This document shows positions 54,190 to 63,462 of a stretch of 64,000 nucleotides of DNA, in pieces. How positions within the stretch are numbered: position 1 is the stretch's first letter; each line of letters starts with the position of its first letter. The stretch lies in contig NZ_JHBV01000016.1 in the NCBI RefSeq assembly GCF_000724545.1, positions 124,001 through 188,000 on the forward strand, in the 5' to 3' direction. The stretch is from Aureispira sp. CCB-QB1 (GTDB lineage: Bacteria; Bacteroidota; Bacteroidia; Chitinophagales; Saprospiraceae). The notes below the pieces were generated by a model. It did no database searches and was not told where the DNA came from. It saw only the letters and a program-made list of their open reading frames with translations. A program made the translations under genes and the position numbers.

Positions 54190-55048
54190 TCTTAAAATAA
54201 ATTAGGGTTTGAGAATAAAAAATACCAATCAATGTCAACCAAAGAAAGCTGTATAACAAAATACTTATAAAACCTAACAAAGCATTTATATTGACAACCT
54301 CTGCAAAAACGGCAATAATAACGGCTAGTACAGTGCGAATAATTCTGCCAACATACCTCCCAATACTAGGAAGAACAATCGCTCCGACAACAATCCCAAT
54401 CCATTTCCCGTTTGCTTGCCAAAACTGTTCAAATGAAAGCCCTAACCATTTTAGGTACAATAACAACAATAATAAATAGGGTACCATTCCTAAAATCCAG
54501 TAATAAGTATACCCTACCAATATTAGTACATCGTACAAGAAGTTGCCAATGAGGTTACCAATTATTTGTATAACAATAAGTAATACAACCATCTGAAAAT
54601 AACGAATGCGGACACTTTTCTCTATATATTGTAATACTTCTGTTAAACGCCCTTGTTTATGTTCTATTGGTACATCTAGTACATTATCCATACTAGGAGT
54701 ACTATTCCTTGTACCTGTTTTTGGCAACCCTGTATGATGCCAATACACGCCTAAAAAGAAACTATTTAAAATCGTTAATTCATAAAAAAAACTTCGAGTC
54801 ATGCCCAACAAGTAGATAATTACACTGTTCTCATTGTCAGAAAAATCTAGTATATCAACATCAACAATAGACTTGAAGCTATAATAATTATTAACATCAA
54901 ACGCTAATAGCAATACACATTCATGTAAAAAGAAACTTTCTAATAAAGTGACTAAAATAATTTTTGCAATCAAACTTCTCGATTCTACAAGTGCTGCTTT
55001 CCAATGTTGAGTTGTTTTATTAAATCCTATTTTTAGGGCTGTTTTCAT
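54173..55048 (-). CDS. multi-pass membrane protein, unknown function
   Basis: 291 residues. An amphipathic basic N-terminus (MKTALKIGFNKTTQHWKAAL) precedes TM helices at ~28-46, 70-100, 140-165, 180-195 and 210-285. A hydrophilic loop around 105-130 (GLPKTGTRNSTPSMDN) is probably cytoplasmic. No motif is recognised. First gene of a coupled pair. A dispersed-repeat copy (55063-55168) sits directly upstream in the likely promoter zone. Confidence 0.72.
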   Translation of the reverse strand: MKTALKIGFNKTTQHWKAALVESRSLIAKIILVTLLESFFLHECVLLLAFDVNNYYSFKSIVDVDILDFSDNENSVIIYLLGMTRSFFYELTILNSFFLGVYWHHTGLPKTGTRNSTPSMDNVLDVPIEHKQGRLTEVLQYIEKSVRIRYFQMVVLLIVIQIIGNLIGNFLYDVLILVGYTYYWILGMVPYLLLLLLYLKWLGLSFEQFWQANGKWIGIVVGAIVLPSIGRYVGRIIRTVLAVIIAVFAEVVNINALLGFISILLYSFLWLTLIGIFYSQTLIYFKNEQEA

Positions 55049-55062
55049 GTATTACTATTAAT

Positions 55063-55168
55063 TTAGTAGTTAGCTACGCTGCTACTTCGTGGTCGTTAAT
55101 TAGCTCCCTACGGTCGTGAACTCGCATAACTCGGTTCGCTGCTACTGCGTGGTTTCAACGAACTATTG
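55063..55168 (+). repeat. dispersed intergenic repeat, copy J (106 bp)
   Basis: Reads TAGTAGTTAGCTACGCTGCT, ACTTCGTGG, then CTCCCTACGGTCGTGAACTC, GCATAACTCGGTTCGCTGCT, ACTGCGTGGTTTCAACGAAC and TATTG. The interior matches copy A with few changes, and the left arm is the reverse-complement partner of D and F1. It is the best-preserved long copy. Confidence 0.85.
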
Positions 55169-55244
55169 TTAATTATAACGTTATGATTTTCCTAATCTTT
55201 AAATTTTCATGGCATTAATTTCCTTATCGAACAGCTTAATAAGC

Positions 55245-57395
55245 CTATTTCAAGACTACTTTTTGCATCATTCTTGTTCCTCCGCCTGCCACCTGTATGT
55301 AGTAAACCCCTGATGTCAAATCAGAAAGGTTTAATTTATAATTTCCACCAATCACATTTTCATCTCGTAGCTGCCCTACTTCTTGTCCTAAAGCATTGTA
55401 CACCGTAATAACAAGAGCTGCTTGTTTGGGCAACTGGATATCAACATTTAATTGACCTGTTGTTGGATTGGGATATATATTTAGGTTGCCTTTAGTTTGG
55501 TTTAAGGTTGTTACGTTTAGTCCAGGCGTATTCGTAATGTTAATATCATCTACGTACAAATTATTTTCATAATCGCAAACATGCTCAAATTGAATTTGAA
55601 CATTAGAGGCATTCTTATAAACCGACAAATCAATGGTTTCCTTCCTCCAATCTCCAGTCGTTGGAACAAATTCCGAGGCTTGCAGATTGGCAACAGTTGC
55701 TAAAGCAGTGCCTGCTTTTTCATAGATTTTCGTCCAAGTCTGCCCACAGTCATCAGAAGCCCAAAGACGCAAAGTATCACTAAAACCAGAGGCAGAATAC
55801 AAGGCATAGGCTAATTCAAACGTCATGGTTACCGTAGATGAATTGCTCATATTAAGAGCAGGCAGTGAAATCCAATCTTTTTCACCATTGGCAGGATAAT
55901 CCCAATTATCCATGAACATAGAAGCACCTCCTGTTTTTGATGCTACTGTTGTTCGTGCCCAAGTAACATCATTGTCAGGGTTAGATGCACTCCAACCTAC
56001 AGCAGGAAAAGTAGCTCCTTCAAAACCTTCTGAAAACGGTAAGGCTAGTCCTCCAACAGAGACCGTAAAAGGCGTTGAGCTTTGGTCGTTATTCGAGTCT
56101 CCATCTGCATTGCCATTGGGCAAGGAAGTCCAAACGGTTATCATATGAGCACCATTTGTTACTGTTTGTTGTGGCAACTGAACCAAAGCCGTTTGTGTTG
56201 TTGGCAAATTTCCTGTCCAGTTTTGAGTCATCACCATGCCCCCATCAATTTGGTAGTTAATTACAGCAGAAGTCAAGGGAGATGCTCCATAATTTTTAAT
56301 GGTCACCTCTGGTACAAAAGAATTCGTACACATTGCTCCACTAGGATGGTTAATGGCAGAAATTCCAGCATCATGGCTAGCAATAACACAAGCTTGTGAT
56401 GTCAATAAGCCAGGTCGAGCAACAGCAATAGCAGCTCTCATCCTAGTTTTTTGTCCAGCAGTAAACGAATTCATACAATTGTCATTCACATAATCCATAA
56501 AGTTCATAAACATATCAGCAGATCCACAAGACGTAGCAGGGTGTGTGGGGCAACCACTGTATGCTTGATCTTGCAAAGGAGTATCGGTCACTCCATCATC
56601 TTGATTGCAGCCTCCATTTCCTGGTCCCCAAACATGTTGCAAATTCAACCAATGTCCTACTTCATGAGTAGTTGTTCGACCTCCATTGTAAGGTGCTGTT
56701 GCTCCTGTTTTACCAAAATATTGATATCCAATAACAACTCCATCGGCACCATTAGGTGCACTTCCGGGCGTGTACGTGAATCCCAAAACTCCACCGCCAA
56801 GTTCGCAAACCCATATATTTAAGTATTTATTGGGGTCCCATATATCGATCCCTCCTGCCGCTGTGGAGTAATAAGCACTACCATTGCCAATATTATTAAC
56901 AGACGTTTGAGTTCGTGTAATCCCTGTTGTTGCATTATTGTTAGGATCTTTGGTCGCTAGACAAAACTCAATCTCTGTATCGGCGACAACCCCAGCAAAG
57001 GTAGTAGGAACATTACTTGCATCGGCGTTTGTTCTTCTATAATCTTCATTCAAAACCTGCAATTGTTCATAAACTCGTTGGTCTGAAATATTCTGTGCCG
57101 CTGTTCGGTATACGATGTGTACCACAACAGGAATAGTATAAACAGGTGGTGCATTTCTCCCTTTAAATGCAAGCTTTTCTTGCTCTATGTAGCGATTGAT
57201 TCTTGCTTCTGTCACAGCCTTTCGTTTTCTAAGAACAGCATTTTTTTGAATAGCTTCTGCTACTTTTTCATTGGTAAAACAACGAGTAACTTTCTTAGAC
57301 TCTGCTGCCAAAGTAGCAACAACATCGTTTGGCTGCCCCCACAATGAGAACGTCTGTAGGAATAGAATGCAAATAACTGGGAATAACTTTTCCAT
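55245..57395 (-). CDS. T9SS-secreted M43 pappalysin-like metalloprotease
   Basis: 716 residues. Signal peptide MEKLFPVICILFLQTFSLWG. The catalytic domain has VVVHIVYRT, then the extended zinc motif HEVGHWLNLQH (His244, Glu245, His248, His254) and the Met-turn NFMDYVNDNCMNSFT. CARDB-like (~345-440) and MAM/cleaved-adhesin-like (~450-640, FSEGFEGATFPAVGW) domains follow. The last ~75 residues are a T9SS sorting domain (LNIYPNPTTGQLNV ... GVYYIQVAGG). Secreted or surface-attached protease. The Gly normally found after HExxHxx is Asn here, as in many Bacteroidota members. Confidence 0.93.
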   Translation of the reverse strand: MEKLFPVICILFLQTFSLWGQPNDVVATLAAESKKVTRCFTNEKVAEAIQKNAVLRKRKAVTEARINRYIEQEKLAFKGRNAPPVYTIPVVVHIVYRTAAQNISDQRVYEQLQVLNEDYRRTNADASNVPTTFAGVVADTEIEFCLATKDPNNNATTGITRTQTSVNNIGNGSAYYSTAAGGIDIWDPNKYLNIWVCELGGGVLGFTYTPGSAPNGADGVVIGYQYFGKTGATAPYNGGRTTTHEVGHWLNLQHVWGPGNGGCNQDDGVTDTPLQDQAYSGCPTHPATSCGSADMFMNFMDYVNDNCMNSFTAGQKTRMRAAIAVARPGLLTSQACVIASHDAGISAINHPSGAMCTNSFVPEVTIKNYGASPLTSAVINYQIDGGMVMTQNWTGNLPTTQTALVQLPQQTVTNGAHMITVWTSLPNGNADGDSNNDQSSTPFTVSVGGLALPFSEGFEGATFPAVGWSASNPDNDVTWARTTVASKTGGASMFMDNWDYPANGEKDWISLPALNMSNSSTVTMTFELAYALYSASGFSDTLRLWASDDCGQTWTKIYEKAGTALATVANLQASEFVPTTGDWRKETIDLSVYKNASNVQIQFEHVCDYENNLYVDDINITNTPGLNVTTLNQTKGNLNIYPNPTTGQLNVDIQLPKQAALVITVYNALGQEVGQLRDENVIGGNYKLNLSDLTSGVYYIQVAGGGTRMMQKVVLK

Positions 57396-57542
57396 AAAAT
57401 GCTCTGTTTAACAGTCGATAAGTAATTAATAAATGGCGGTCTATATATGGTTATTTTTTACAAAATAAGCTTTTTCATTCCAATAGCCTTTCTTTATCAA
57501 GCATTTTTTAACTTTAATACATTCTAAAAAGCTATTTTTTGT

Positions 57543-57580
57543 TCAAAAAAAAAGGTTGCTACCAATTGGCAACAACCTTT
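57543..57580 (-). terminator. intrinsic terminator of sucC
   Basis: On the minus strand AAAGGTTGTTGCC pairs with GGTAGCAACCTTT (two wobbles) around AATT and runs into nine T. It starts 25 bases after the sucC stop. Confidence 0.9.
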
Positions 57581-57604
57581 AATTTTTATTTTATTAGATT
57601 CTTT

Positions 57605-58816
57605 TTAACCTACCAATTCAGTTACTTTATCAGCAGCCTCTTGTAGAGTTACAGCAGAATGTACATCCAGCCCAGAATCGTCGATTAATTGCTTAGCGAT
57701 TTCTGCATTAGTTCCTTGTAAACGTACAATGATTGGAACATTGATATCACCAATATTTTGGTAAGCATCAACAACACCTTGTGCCACACGGTCACAACGA
57801 ACAATTCCACCAAAAATATTAATCAAAATTGCCTTTACATTTTCGTCTTTCAAAATGATACGGAAAGCAGTTTCAACACGCTTGGCATCAGCAGTACCTC
57901 CTACATCTAGGAAGTTAGCAGGCTCGCCACCACATAATTTGATAATATCCATCGTAGACATTGCCAAACCAGCACCATTTACCATACAACCTACGTTTCC
58001 ATCCAACTTAATAAAGCTTAAGCCATGTTCTTTAGCTTCTACCTCAGCAGGATCTTCTTCGTGTACATCACGTAGAGCCGCCAAGTCTGGATGACGGAAC
58101 AATGCATTTTCATCTAGAGAAGCCTTAGAGTCAGCAGCAACAATTTTGTTATCTGAAGTTTTCAAACAAGGATTGATTTCTACCAAAGAAGCATCAGCTC
58201 CTACAAAAGCTTTATATGTTGCCGCAACAAATTTTGTCATTGCTTTGAATGCATCTCCTTCAAGACCTAAATTGCTTGCAATATTACGTGTTTGGTACGC
58301 TTGCAAACCTAAATGAGGGTGAATATATTCTTTATGTACCAAATGTGGCGTTTCTTCTGCTACTTTCTCGATATCCATACCACCTTCCGTAGAATATACG
58401 ATTACATTACATTTACGCTCTCTGTCCATCAAGATAGAATAGTAAAATTCGTTCACATCCATGTTACCATCCGCATCTGGATAATAAACATCCTCTGTAA
58501 TTAGAATCTTGCGAACCAATTTACCCTCACCATCCATTCCACCAGGAGTTTGAGGTGTTTTTAACATCATACCTAAGATATTACCAGCATGTGTTTTTAA
58601 TTCGTCCATGTTTTTGGCCAACTTAACTCCACCGCCTTTTCCGCGTCCTCCAGCGTGGATTTGCGCTTTAACAACACACCAACTAGTGCCTGTTTCTTCT
58701 TTTAATTTAGCAAATGCAGTTTCGATATCGTCTAGATTTTCAACGACAACACCGCGTTGGATAGGCACGCCATAACTAGCTAATAGTTCTTTGGCTTGAT
58801 ATTCATGCAGATTCAT
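57605..58816 (-). CDS. sucC: succinyl-CoA synthetase beta subunit (ADP-forming)
   Basis: 403 residues, slightly above the usual ~390. Starts MNLHEYQAKELLASYGVPIQ; ATP-grasp domain with VVKAQIHAGGRGKGGGVKLA, Mg/nucleotide-binding ALVEINPCL-like segment (DASLVEINPCLKT), and the CoA-ligase domain with FLDVGGTADAKRVETAFRII and INIFGGIVRCDRVAQGV. Catalyses succinyl-CoA + ADP + Pi to succinate + ATP in the TCA cycle together with SucD. No sucD is adjacent, so the two subunits are encoded apart. A well-formed promoter and terminator flank it. Confidence 0.96.
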   Translation of the reverse strand: MNLHEYQAKELLASYGVPIQRGVVVENLDDIETAFAKLKEETGTSWCVVKAQIHAGGRGKGGGVKLAKNMDELKTHAGNILGMMLKTPQTPGGMDGEGKLVRKILITEDVYYPDADGNMDVNEFYYSILMDRERKCNVIVYSTEGGMDIEKVAEETPHLVHKEYIHPHLGLQAYQTRNIASNLGLEGDAFKAMTKFVAATYKAFVGADASLVEINPCLKTSDNKIVAADSKASLDENALFRHPDLAALRDVHEEDPAEVEAKEHGLSFIKLDGNVGCMVNGAGLAMSTMDIIKLCGGEPANFLDVGGTADAKRVETAFRIILKDENVKAILINIFGGIVRCDRVAQGVVDAYQNIGDINVPIIVRLQGTNAEIAKQLIDDSGLDVHSAVTLQEAADKVTELVG

Positions 58817-58858
58817 TGTGTAATGATTGAATGTTATTATAATAATGTTTCAATTGCT

Positions 58859-58890
58859 CAAATCTAAAAGTTTTTCTAAGCTTATTCAAA
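58859..58890 (-). promoter_or_regulatory. Bacteroidota sigma-A type promoter of sucC
   Basis: On the minus strand TTTG (58887-58890) is followed after exactly 20 bases by TAGATTTG (58859-58866), matching the TTTG-N19-21-TAnnTTTG consensus. The sucC ATG is 43 bases downstream. Confidence 0.7.
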
Positions 58891-59067
58891 TTAGTATAAA
58901 GGTTTTTCTAAGAATACTCTATTCATTTTTATTTTTTGGTCATTTATATCCACCTTTCTTTAATTTAAAGCTCTAGCAATCAAACTTCAATCTACTTTTG
59001 TTCCATCTTTTTCCTTTTGCATTCAACATTTCTACGATTTATGAATGTCATTGCATTGAATATAAAA

Positions 59068-59229
59068 AGCCAGCAGTACAAAATATATTTTCAGGATTAT
59101 ACTTGCTGCTGGCTATACGAATAGAATCATTTAAAAATGATTCTAACTAAATTTTAAAGGTCACTACGCTTCAAAATTTAGAAGCAAATTACACATCTTT
59201 AATTTTGGAGTTAAAAGCAAGTGCTTTTA
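59068..59229. ncRNA. candidate structured RNA: four consecutive stem-loops
   Basis: Stem 1 AGCCAGCAG/CTGCTGGCT (59068-59114), stem 2 AGAATCATTT/AAATGATTCT (59123-59144), stem 3 CTAAATTTT/AAAATTTAG (59147-59181) and stem 4 TAAAAGCA/TGCTTTTA (59212-59229), all perfect, in 162 bases of a 1-kb gene-free region. No known RNA family is recognised and strand is undetermined. Confidence 0.35.
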
Positions 59230-59602
59230 TTCCTCAATAATTGATCACTATCTATTCAGTAGTTCAAAGATAGCCTAGCTATTTTACTTTGGTCTTAACA
59301 AAAGATAACGCTGCTCTACTTTTTAGAGATTGTCAAGAAAAAAGCAATTTGTATGGAACGATTCCTTAATATCAGGCTCAAAATTTGGAGAAAAATAGGA
59401 ATAAAGCTAACTTTCATATTAGTCATTCGTAAAATGAATAGAAAGTCATTTACAAATTTTGTACAATACATTCTTTTACAAAAAACATCCTTTAATTAAT
59501 AGGCATAATTAAACAAATGCTCTAATAGTTGAAGATGCTCAACATGGTTTTAGCAGGCTATTGCCATTTTATCAAGCAAAAAAAATACTTTATTAAAAAA
59601 AG
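59230..59602. other. intergenic region between the stem-loop cluster and repeat K
   Basis: About 370 AT-rich bases with no gene, repeat module or hairpin that stands out. Confidence 0.4.
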
Positions 59603-59855
59603 TAATTCGTTGATTGTTTCATAAACAGCTCTGTGGTTTTATTAAAACAAGCCCATTCAGCTATCAATTTAGTTAGATGCAACTGTTGCTGTGTGGTATT
59701 TTAGAAGTGTTGCACAATTGATAATTCAAAGCTTAATATGAATCAAACAAAACTAACTTATTTACCAACGGCGCAGCACTCAAGTAGTAGCAACCTAACT
59801 AACCAAAAGCAAAGCGCTTACGAAGTAAACGAGTAAGATTCCTCAACGAACTATT
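59603..59855. repeat. dispersed palindromic element, copy K (253 bp, diverged)
   Basis: Left end TAATTCGTTGA and right end TCAACGAACTATT (59843-59855) form the family's terminal inverted repeat with one mismatch. The interior is diverged: it keeps TTGATAATTCAAAGCTTAAT, GGCGCAGCACTCAAGTAGTA and TTACGAAGTAAACGAGTAA, resembling parts of F2. It ends 30 bases before the rel start codon. Confidence 0.75.
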
Positions 59856-59884
59856 CTAAAATAGACAACAGGAGTAATATATAC

Positions 59885-62164
59885 ATGGAGACAAATTTTA
59901 ATATAAAATTCCCCTACGAAGAAGACATTACCCAAGAAGAAGACAAACAAATTCATCTAGCTTATCGAAAGATGTGCCGTTCTATTCGAACGCCATTAAA
60001 TGAAGAACACAAAGCTTCTATCAAAAAAGCATACCTATTGGCTCGTCTTGCTCATTCTCAGCAGCGCAGAAAATCGGGCGAGTTGTACATTTTTCATCCC
60101 ATTGAGGTAGCACGAATTTGTGCGGCAGAGTTAGGGCTAGGTCCAACATCCATCAAAGCAGCACTCTTGCACGATGTTGTTGAGGACACGCCTGTTAGTT
60201 TGGAAGATCTAGCCAGTGAATTTGGCGAAAATATAGCCATGATTGTTGATGGATTAACAAAGTTTAGCAGCTTGGCAAATGTCAGTGAAGAAAATATACA
60301 TAGTCCACAAGCCGAAAATTTCAAAAAAATCTTGCTGACCATCTCAAAAGATGTTCGGGTTGTTTTGATCAAAATGGCTGATCGACTACACAATATGCGT
60401 ACATTAGGTTCCATGCCTCAACACAAACAGCTAAAAATAGCTTCCGAAACATCCTTCATTTATGCTCCTTTAGCACATCGACTGGGTTTTTATAATATAA
60501 AAAATGAGATGGAGGACCTCTGTTTAAAAATAAAAGAACCAGAGCATTATGAGTTTATCATTCAAAAATTGCAAGAAACAGCCAACGAGCGGGAGCAATA
60601 TATCACACAATTTTTGAAGCCGATAAAAAAAGCAATCAAGAAAAAACACAACATTCAGAATTTTAGAGTTTTTGGTAGAGCCAAGTCGGTCTCTTCTATT
60701 AGTAATAAACTAAAAACAAAACAGGTTCCTTTTGAAGAAATCTATGATTTGTTTGCCATTCGAATTATTGCTGATGTTCCTATTTCTGAAGAGAAATCAA
60801 TTTGTTGGAGTATGTATTCTATTATAACAGATAGCTATACTCCCGTTCCTGAACGATTGAAAGATTGGATTTCAACACCAAAATCAAATGGTTACGAGTC
60901 CCTGCATACGACTGTAATGGGACCGCAAGGTCGTTTTGTAGAAGTGCAAATCCGAAGTGAAAGAATGGATGAGGTTGCCGAACGTGGTTATGCGGCACAT
61001 TGGCGTTACAAAGGCATCAAACAACAAGAAAATATTTTCGAAAATTGGCTGAGTAAGGCAAGAGAAATGCTAGAAAATCCTGACAATGATGCCATCGACT
61101 TTTTAAATGATTTTAAATCAAGCCTCTTTGCCGAAGAGGTCTATGTTTTTACACCTCAAGGAGAAATGCGTTTCTTCCCCAAAGGGGCTACTGCTTTGGA
61201 TTTTGCTTTTGATATCCACACTGAGGTTGGTTACCATTGTAAATCTATTAAGGTCTCACAACGTATTGTTCCTTTGAGTTACGAGCTAAAAAATGGTGAT
61301 CAACTCTATATTATTACTAGTTCTACTCAAAAACCAACAGAGGATTGGCTCAAAATTGTCAAAACAGGAAAAGCTCGTTCTAAAATTCGACAAGCGCTAA
61401 AAGAAGAGAAACTAAAATGGGGCTCTTTGGGGAAAGAAACATTGGATCGAAAGTTCAAGTCCCTAAAATTAACAGAACACGTAGAGGACAACATTGATAC
61501 TTTGGTCAAATACTTTGGAGCATCCAATCGTTTGGATTTATATTTTGGAATATATTCTGAACAATACAACCTGAACGAAATAAAGTTGTTAAAGTTAGAG
61601 AATGGTAAATTGTTTCCCGAAAAAGCAGAATCTGACGATAAAGCTAATTCTGAACAACAAACCAAAATAAAAACAAAGGTTCCTTTAAGGGCTCGACGAA
61701 ATTTTAAGGGAACGCCCAAACTCTTGATTGACGGTCAAGATGCCAGTAATTTTGTCAATTCTTTGGCTACTTGTTGTAATCCTGTGTTGGGGGATGATAT
61801 TTTTGCTTATGTGACGTCTAAACATGGTATTAAAATTCACCGCACGACTTGTCCCAATGCAGAGTATCTACAAGCTACTTTTGGTTATAGAATCAAACGT
61901 GCCGAATGGGTCGATACAGCCAATACATCGTTTATTGCAGAACTTCTAATTACGGGGATGGATGATATGGGCGTTGTTCAAAGTTTGTCTAGTATTATCA
62001 CGGATAAACACAAACTAAATATGCGTGGATTTTCAATGAATGGAAAAGAAGGGCACTTTGAGGGCAAAGTTACTGTTGTAGTAAAAAATAAAGATCAATT
62101 AAACGAATTGATTATTGAATTAAAAAAGTTAAAACAAGTAAATACTGTCGCTAGAATTCAATAA
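59885..62164 (+). CDS. rel: bifunctional (p)ppGpp synthetase/hydrolase (Rel/SpoT)
   Basis: 759 residues. HD hydrolase domain with HPIEVARICAAELGL and HDVVEDT (His96, Asp97), so hydrolysis is intact. Synthetase domain with IYDLFAIRII and RLKDWISTPKSNGYESLHTT; the RxKD motif marks bifunctional enzymes rather than synthetase-only RelA. TGS domain (VYVFTPQGEMRFFPKGATAL), a CC/zinc-finger-like region with ATCCNPVLGDD, and a C-terminal ACT domain. Makes and degrades the stringent-response alarmone. Full length and standard order. Confidence 0.96.
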   Translation: METNFNIKFPYEEDITQEEDKQIHLAYRKMCRSIRTPLNEEHKASIKKAYLLARLAHSQQRRKSGELYIFHPIEVARICAAELGLGPTSIKAALLHDVVEDTPVSLEDLASEFGENIAMIVDGLTKFSSLANVSEENIHSPQAENFKKILLTISKDVRVVLIKMADRLHNMRTLGSMPQHKQLKIASETSFIYAPLAHRLGFYNIKNEMEDLCLKIKEPEHYEFIIQKLQETANEREQYITQFLKPIKKAIKKKHNIQNFRVFGRAKSVSSISNKLKTKQVPFEEIYDLFAIRIIADVPISEEKSICWSMYSIITDSYTPVPERLKDWISTPKSNGYESLHTTVMGPQGRFVEVQIRSERMDEVAERGYAAHWRYKGIKQQENIFENWLSKAREMLENPDNDAIDFLNDFKSSLFAEEVYVFTPQGEMRFFPKGATALDFAFDIHTEVGYHCKSIKVSQRIVPLSYELKNGDQLYIITSSTQKPTEDWLKIVKTGKARSKIRQALKEEKLKWGSLGKETLDRKFKSLKLTEHVEDNIDTLVKYFGASNRLDLYFGIYSEQYNLNEIKLLKLENGKLFPEKAESDDKANSEQQTKIKTKVPLRARRNFKGTPKLLIDGQDASNFVNSLATCCNPVLGDDIFAYVTSKHGIKIHRTTCPNAEYLQATFGYRIKRAEWVDTANTSFIAELLITGMDDMGVVQSLSSIITDKHKLNMRGFSMNGKEGHFEGKVTVVVKNKDQLNELIIELKKLKQVNTVARIQ

Positions 62165-62392
62165 TACTGACATTTTGTCTATCTTAATCGCAAGTGGTAT
62201 TGTTTTTTAGACAAGAATATGAAATACGCTTGAGCTATATAAACTAGATGCTCTACAAAAATATTTGTAAGGGCACAATTATCATTGTTTGAGTATTTGT
62301 CCAAAAGTTATCATACTAAAAACCTTTGTTCTAGAACATGGTTTCTTTTGAGCAATCACTTAAATATATAGCTTATACCTAAATAAAATATA

Positions 62393-62866
62393 ATGGCTAG
62401 CAATCAAAAAGACTCAAAAATAGTAAAAGAAGTCATCAAGATATTTTCTCAATATCTCGAAAAAAATGGCTTGCGCAAAACACCCGAACGATTTGCAATT
62501 TTGGAAGAGATCTATAAACGGGACGATCACTTCGACGCAGAAGCGCTCTATATCCACATGAAAACCCAAAACTATCGTGTTAGTCGTGCTACGGTTTACA
62601 ACACATTAGAATTATTGGTTTCTTGTGATTTGGTACGCAAACATCAGTTTGGTAAAAATTTAGCTCAATACGAAAAATCCTATGGATCCAAGCAACACGA
62701 CCATGCGGTTTGTATCGAAACAGGGCAAGTTTTTGAGTTTTGTGACCCTAGAATCCAACAAATCAAAGAAATGGTTTCTGAAATTTTGGGCTTTGAAATC
62801 ACGCATCACTCCCTGACTTTTTATGGATACAGCAAAGAGGCAAGAGAAAAACTAAATAGAAAATAA
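62393..62866 (+). CDS. Fur-family transcriptional regulator
   Basis: 157 residues. N-terminal winged helix (LRKTPERFAILEEIYKRDDH, RVSRATVYNTLELLVSCDLV) and dimerisation domain with HDHAVCIETGQVFEFCDP. The His/Asp metal ligands are kept, but the usual CxxC pair is only a single Cys here (CIETG), with another Cys later (FC), so the structural zinc site may be altered or absent. It could sense Fe, Zn or peroxide. It lies 228 bases after rel and probably has its own promoter. Confidence 0.9.
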   Translation: MASNQKDSKIVKEVIKIFSQYLEKNGLRKTPERFAILEEIYKRDDHFDAEALYIHMKTQNYRVSRATVYNTLELLVSCDLVRKHQFGKNLAQYEKSYGSKQHDHAVCIETGQVFEFCDPRIQQIKEMVSEILGFEITHHSLTFYGYSKEAREKLNRK

Positions 62867-63077
62867 ATTATTATTCCGACCTTAGTTCCTTTTAGGGTAA
62901 ATATTGCATCGTTTTTCATAGAGGCTTTCTACTGATTTCCAGACGTTTTATCGTTGTACTCTTAGTACAAGTTGTATCGTTTTCTTGAATAATTAGGATA
63001 CTTTATAAAAAATCAATTTTACATACTATTACAGCTTTAAAAGGAGCTAACTACATACAGAATGCAACAAACAAGAC

Positions 63078-63449
63078 ATGGCATATACTTTTTTAGAAAA
63101 AAATGGCGTACAAATTTTACAAGTAGATAACTTACTAAATCCGTTAGATAATCAAGAAATTATTCGAGCAATTGAGGAAAAAATTGAAGCGAGTTATACA
63201 GAATTTATCGTTGACTTGGAGCAAATGGACTTTATGAATAGCACAGGCTTGACTTTTCTTATTTCAATCCTTACTCGCTCTAGAAGTGCGGGCGGAGACG
63301 TAGCTATCGCTAATCTTTCTGATAACATCAAGAAAATACTCTTGGTTACTCGACTTAACTCAGCTTTTAGTGTGTTTGAAAATGTTGATGATGCATTAAC
63401 CCTGTTTATTAAAGAGAATAAAAATGATAAGAACTATGTTAATGAGTAA
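63078..63449 (+). CDS. STAS-domain protein (anti-sigma factor antagonist type)
   Basis: 123 residues, a single STAS domain. FIVDLEQMDFMNSTGLTFLI contains the conserved loop with Ser55 where SpoIIAA-like proteins are phosphorylated, followed by GGDVAIANLSDNIKKILLVT. Such proteins work in partner-switching with a serine kinase anti-sigma factor, but no kinase or sigma partner is next to it. The C-terminus has an acidic/Asn-rich extension (KENKNDKNYVNE). Confidence 0.9.
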   Translation: MAYTFLEKNGVQILQVDNLLNPLDNQEIIRAIEEKIEASYTEFIVDLEQMDFMNSTGLTFLISILTRSRSAGGDVAIANLSDNIKKILLVTRLNSAFSVFENVDDALTLFIKENKNDKNYVNE

Positions 63450-63462
63450 CTAAATTACACTT

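Noticed and set aside
53422-55048. Considered cargo of the insertion sequence
   Set aside because: Both genes lie outside the right inverted repeat and target duplication (element ends at 53351) and are on the opposite strand.
56082-56399. Plus-strand frames opposite the pappalysin-like gene (up to ~120 codons)
   Set aside because: The opposite strand encodes a complete secreted protease with a zinc motif and a sorting domain; the plus frames show no protein-like pattern.
58817-59884. Searched for tRNA or small protein genes in the largest gene-free region
   Set aside because: No T-loop-like GTTCRANNC with matching acceptor stem was found, and the frames are short and AT-rich; only stem-loops and repeat K were supported.
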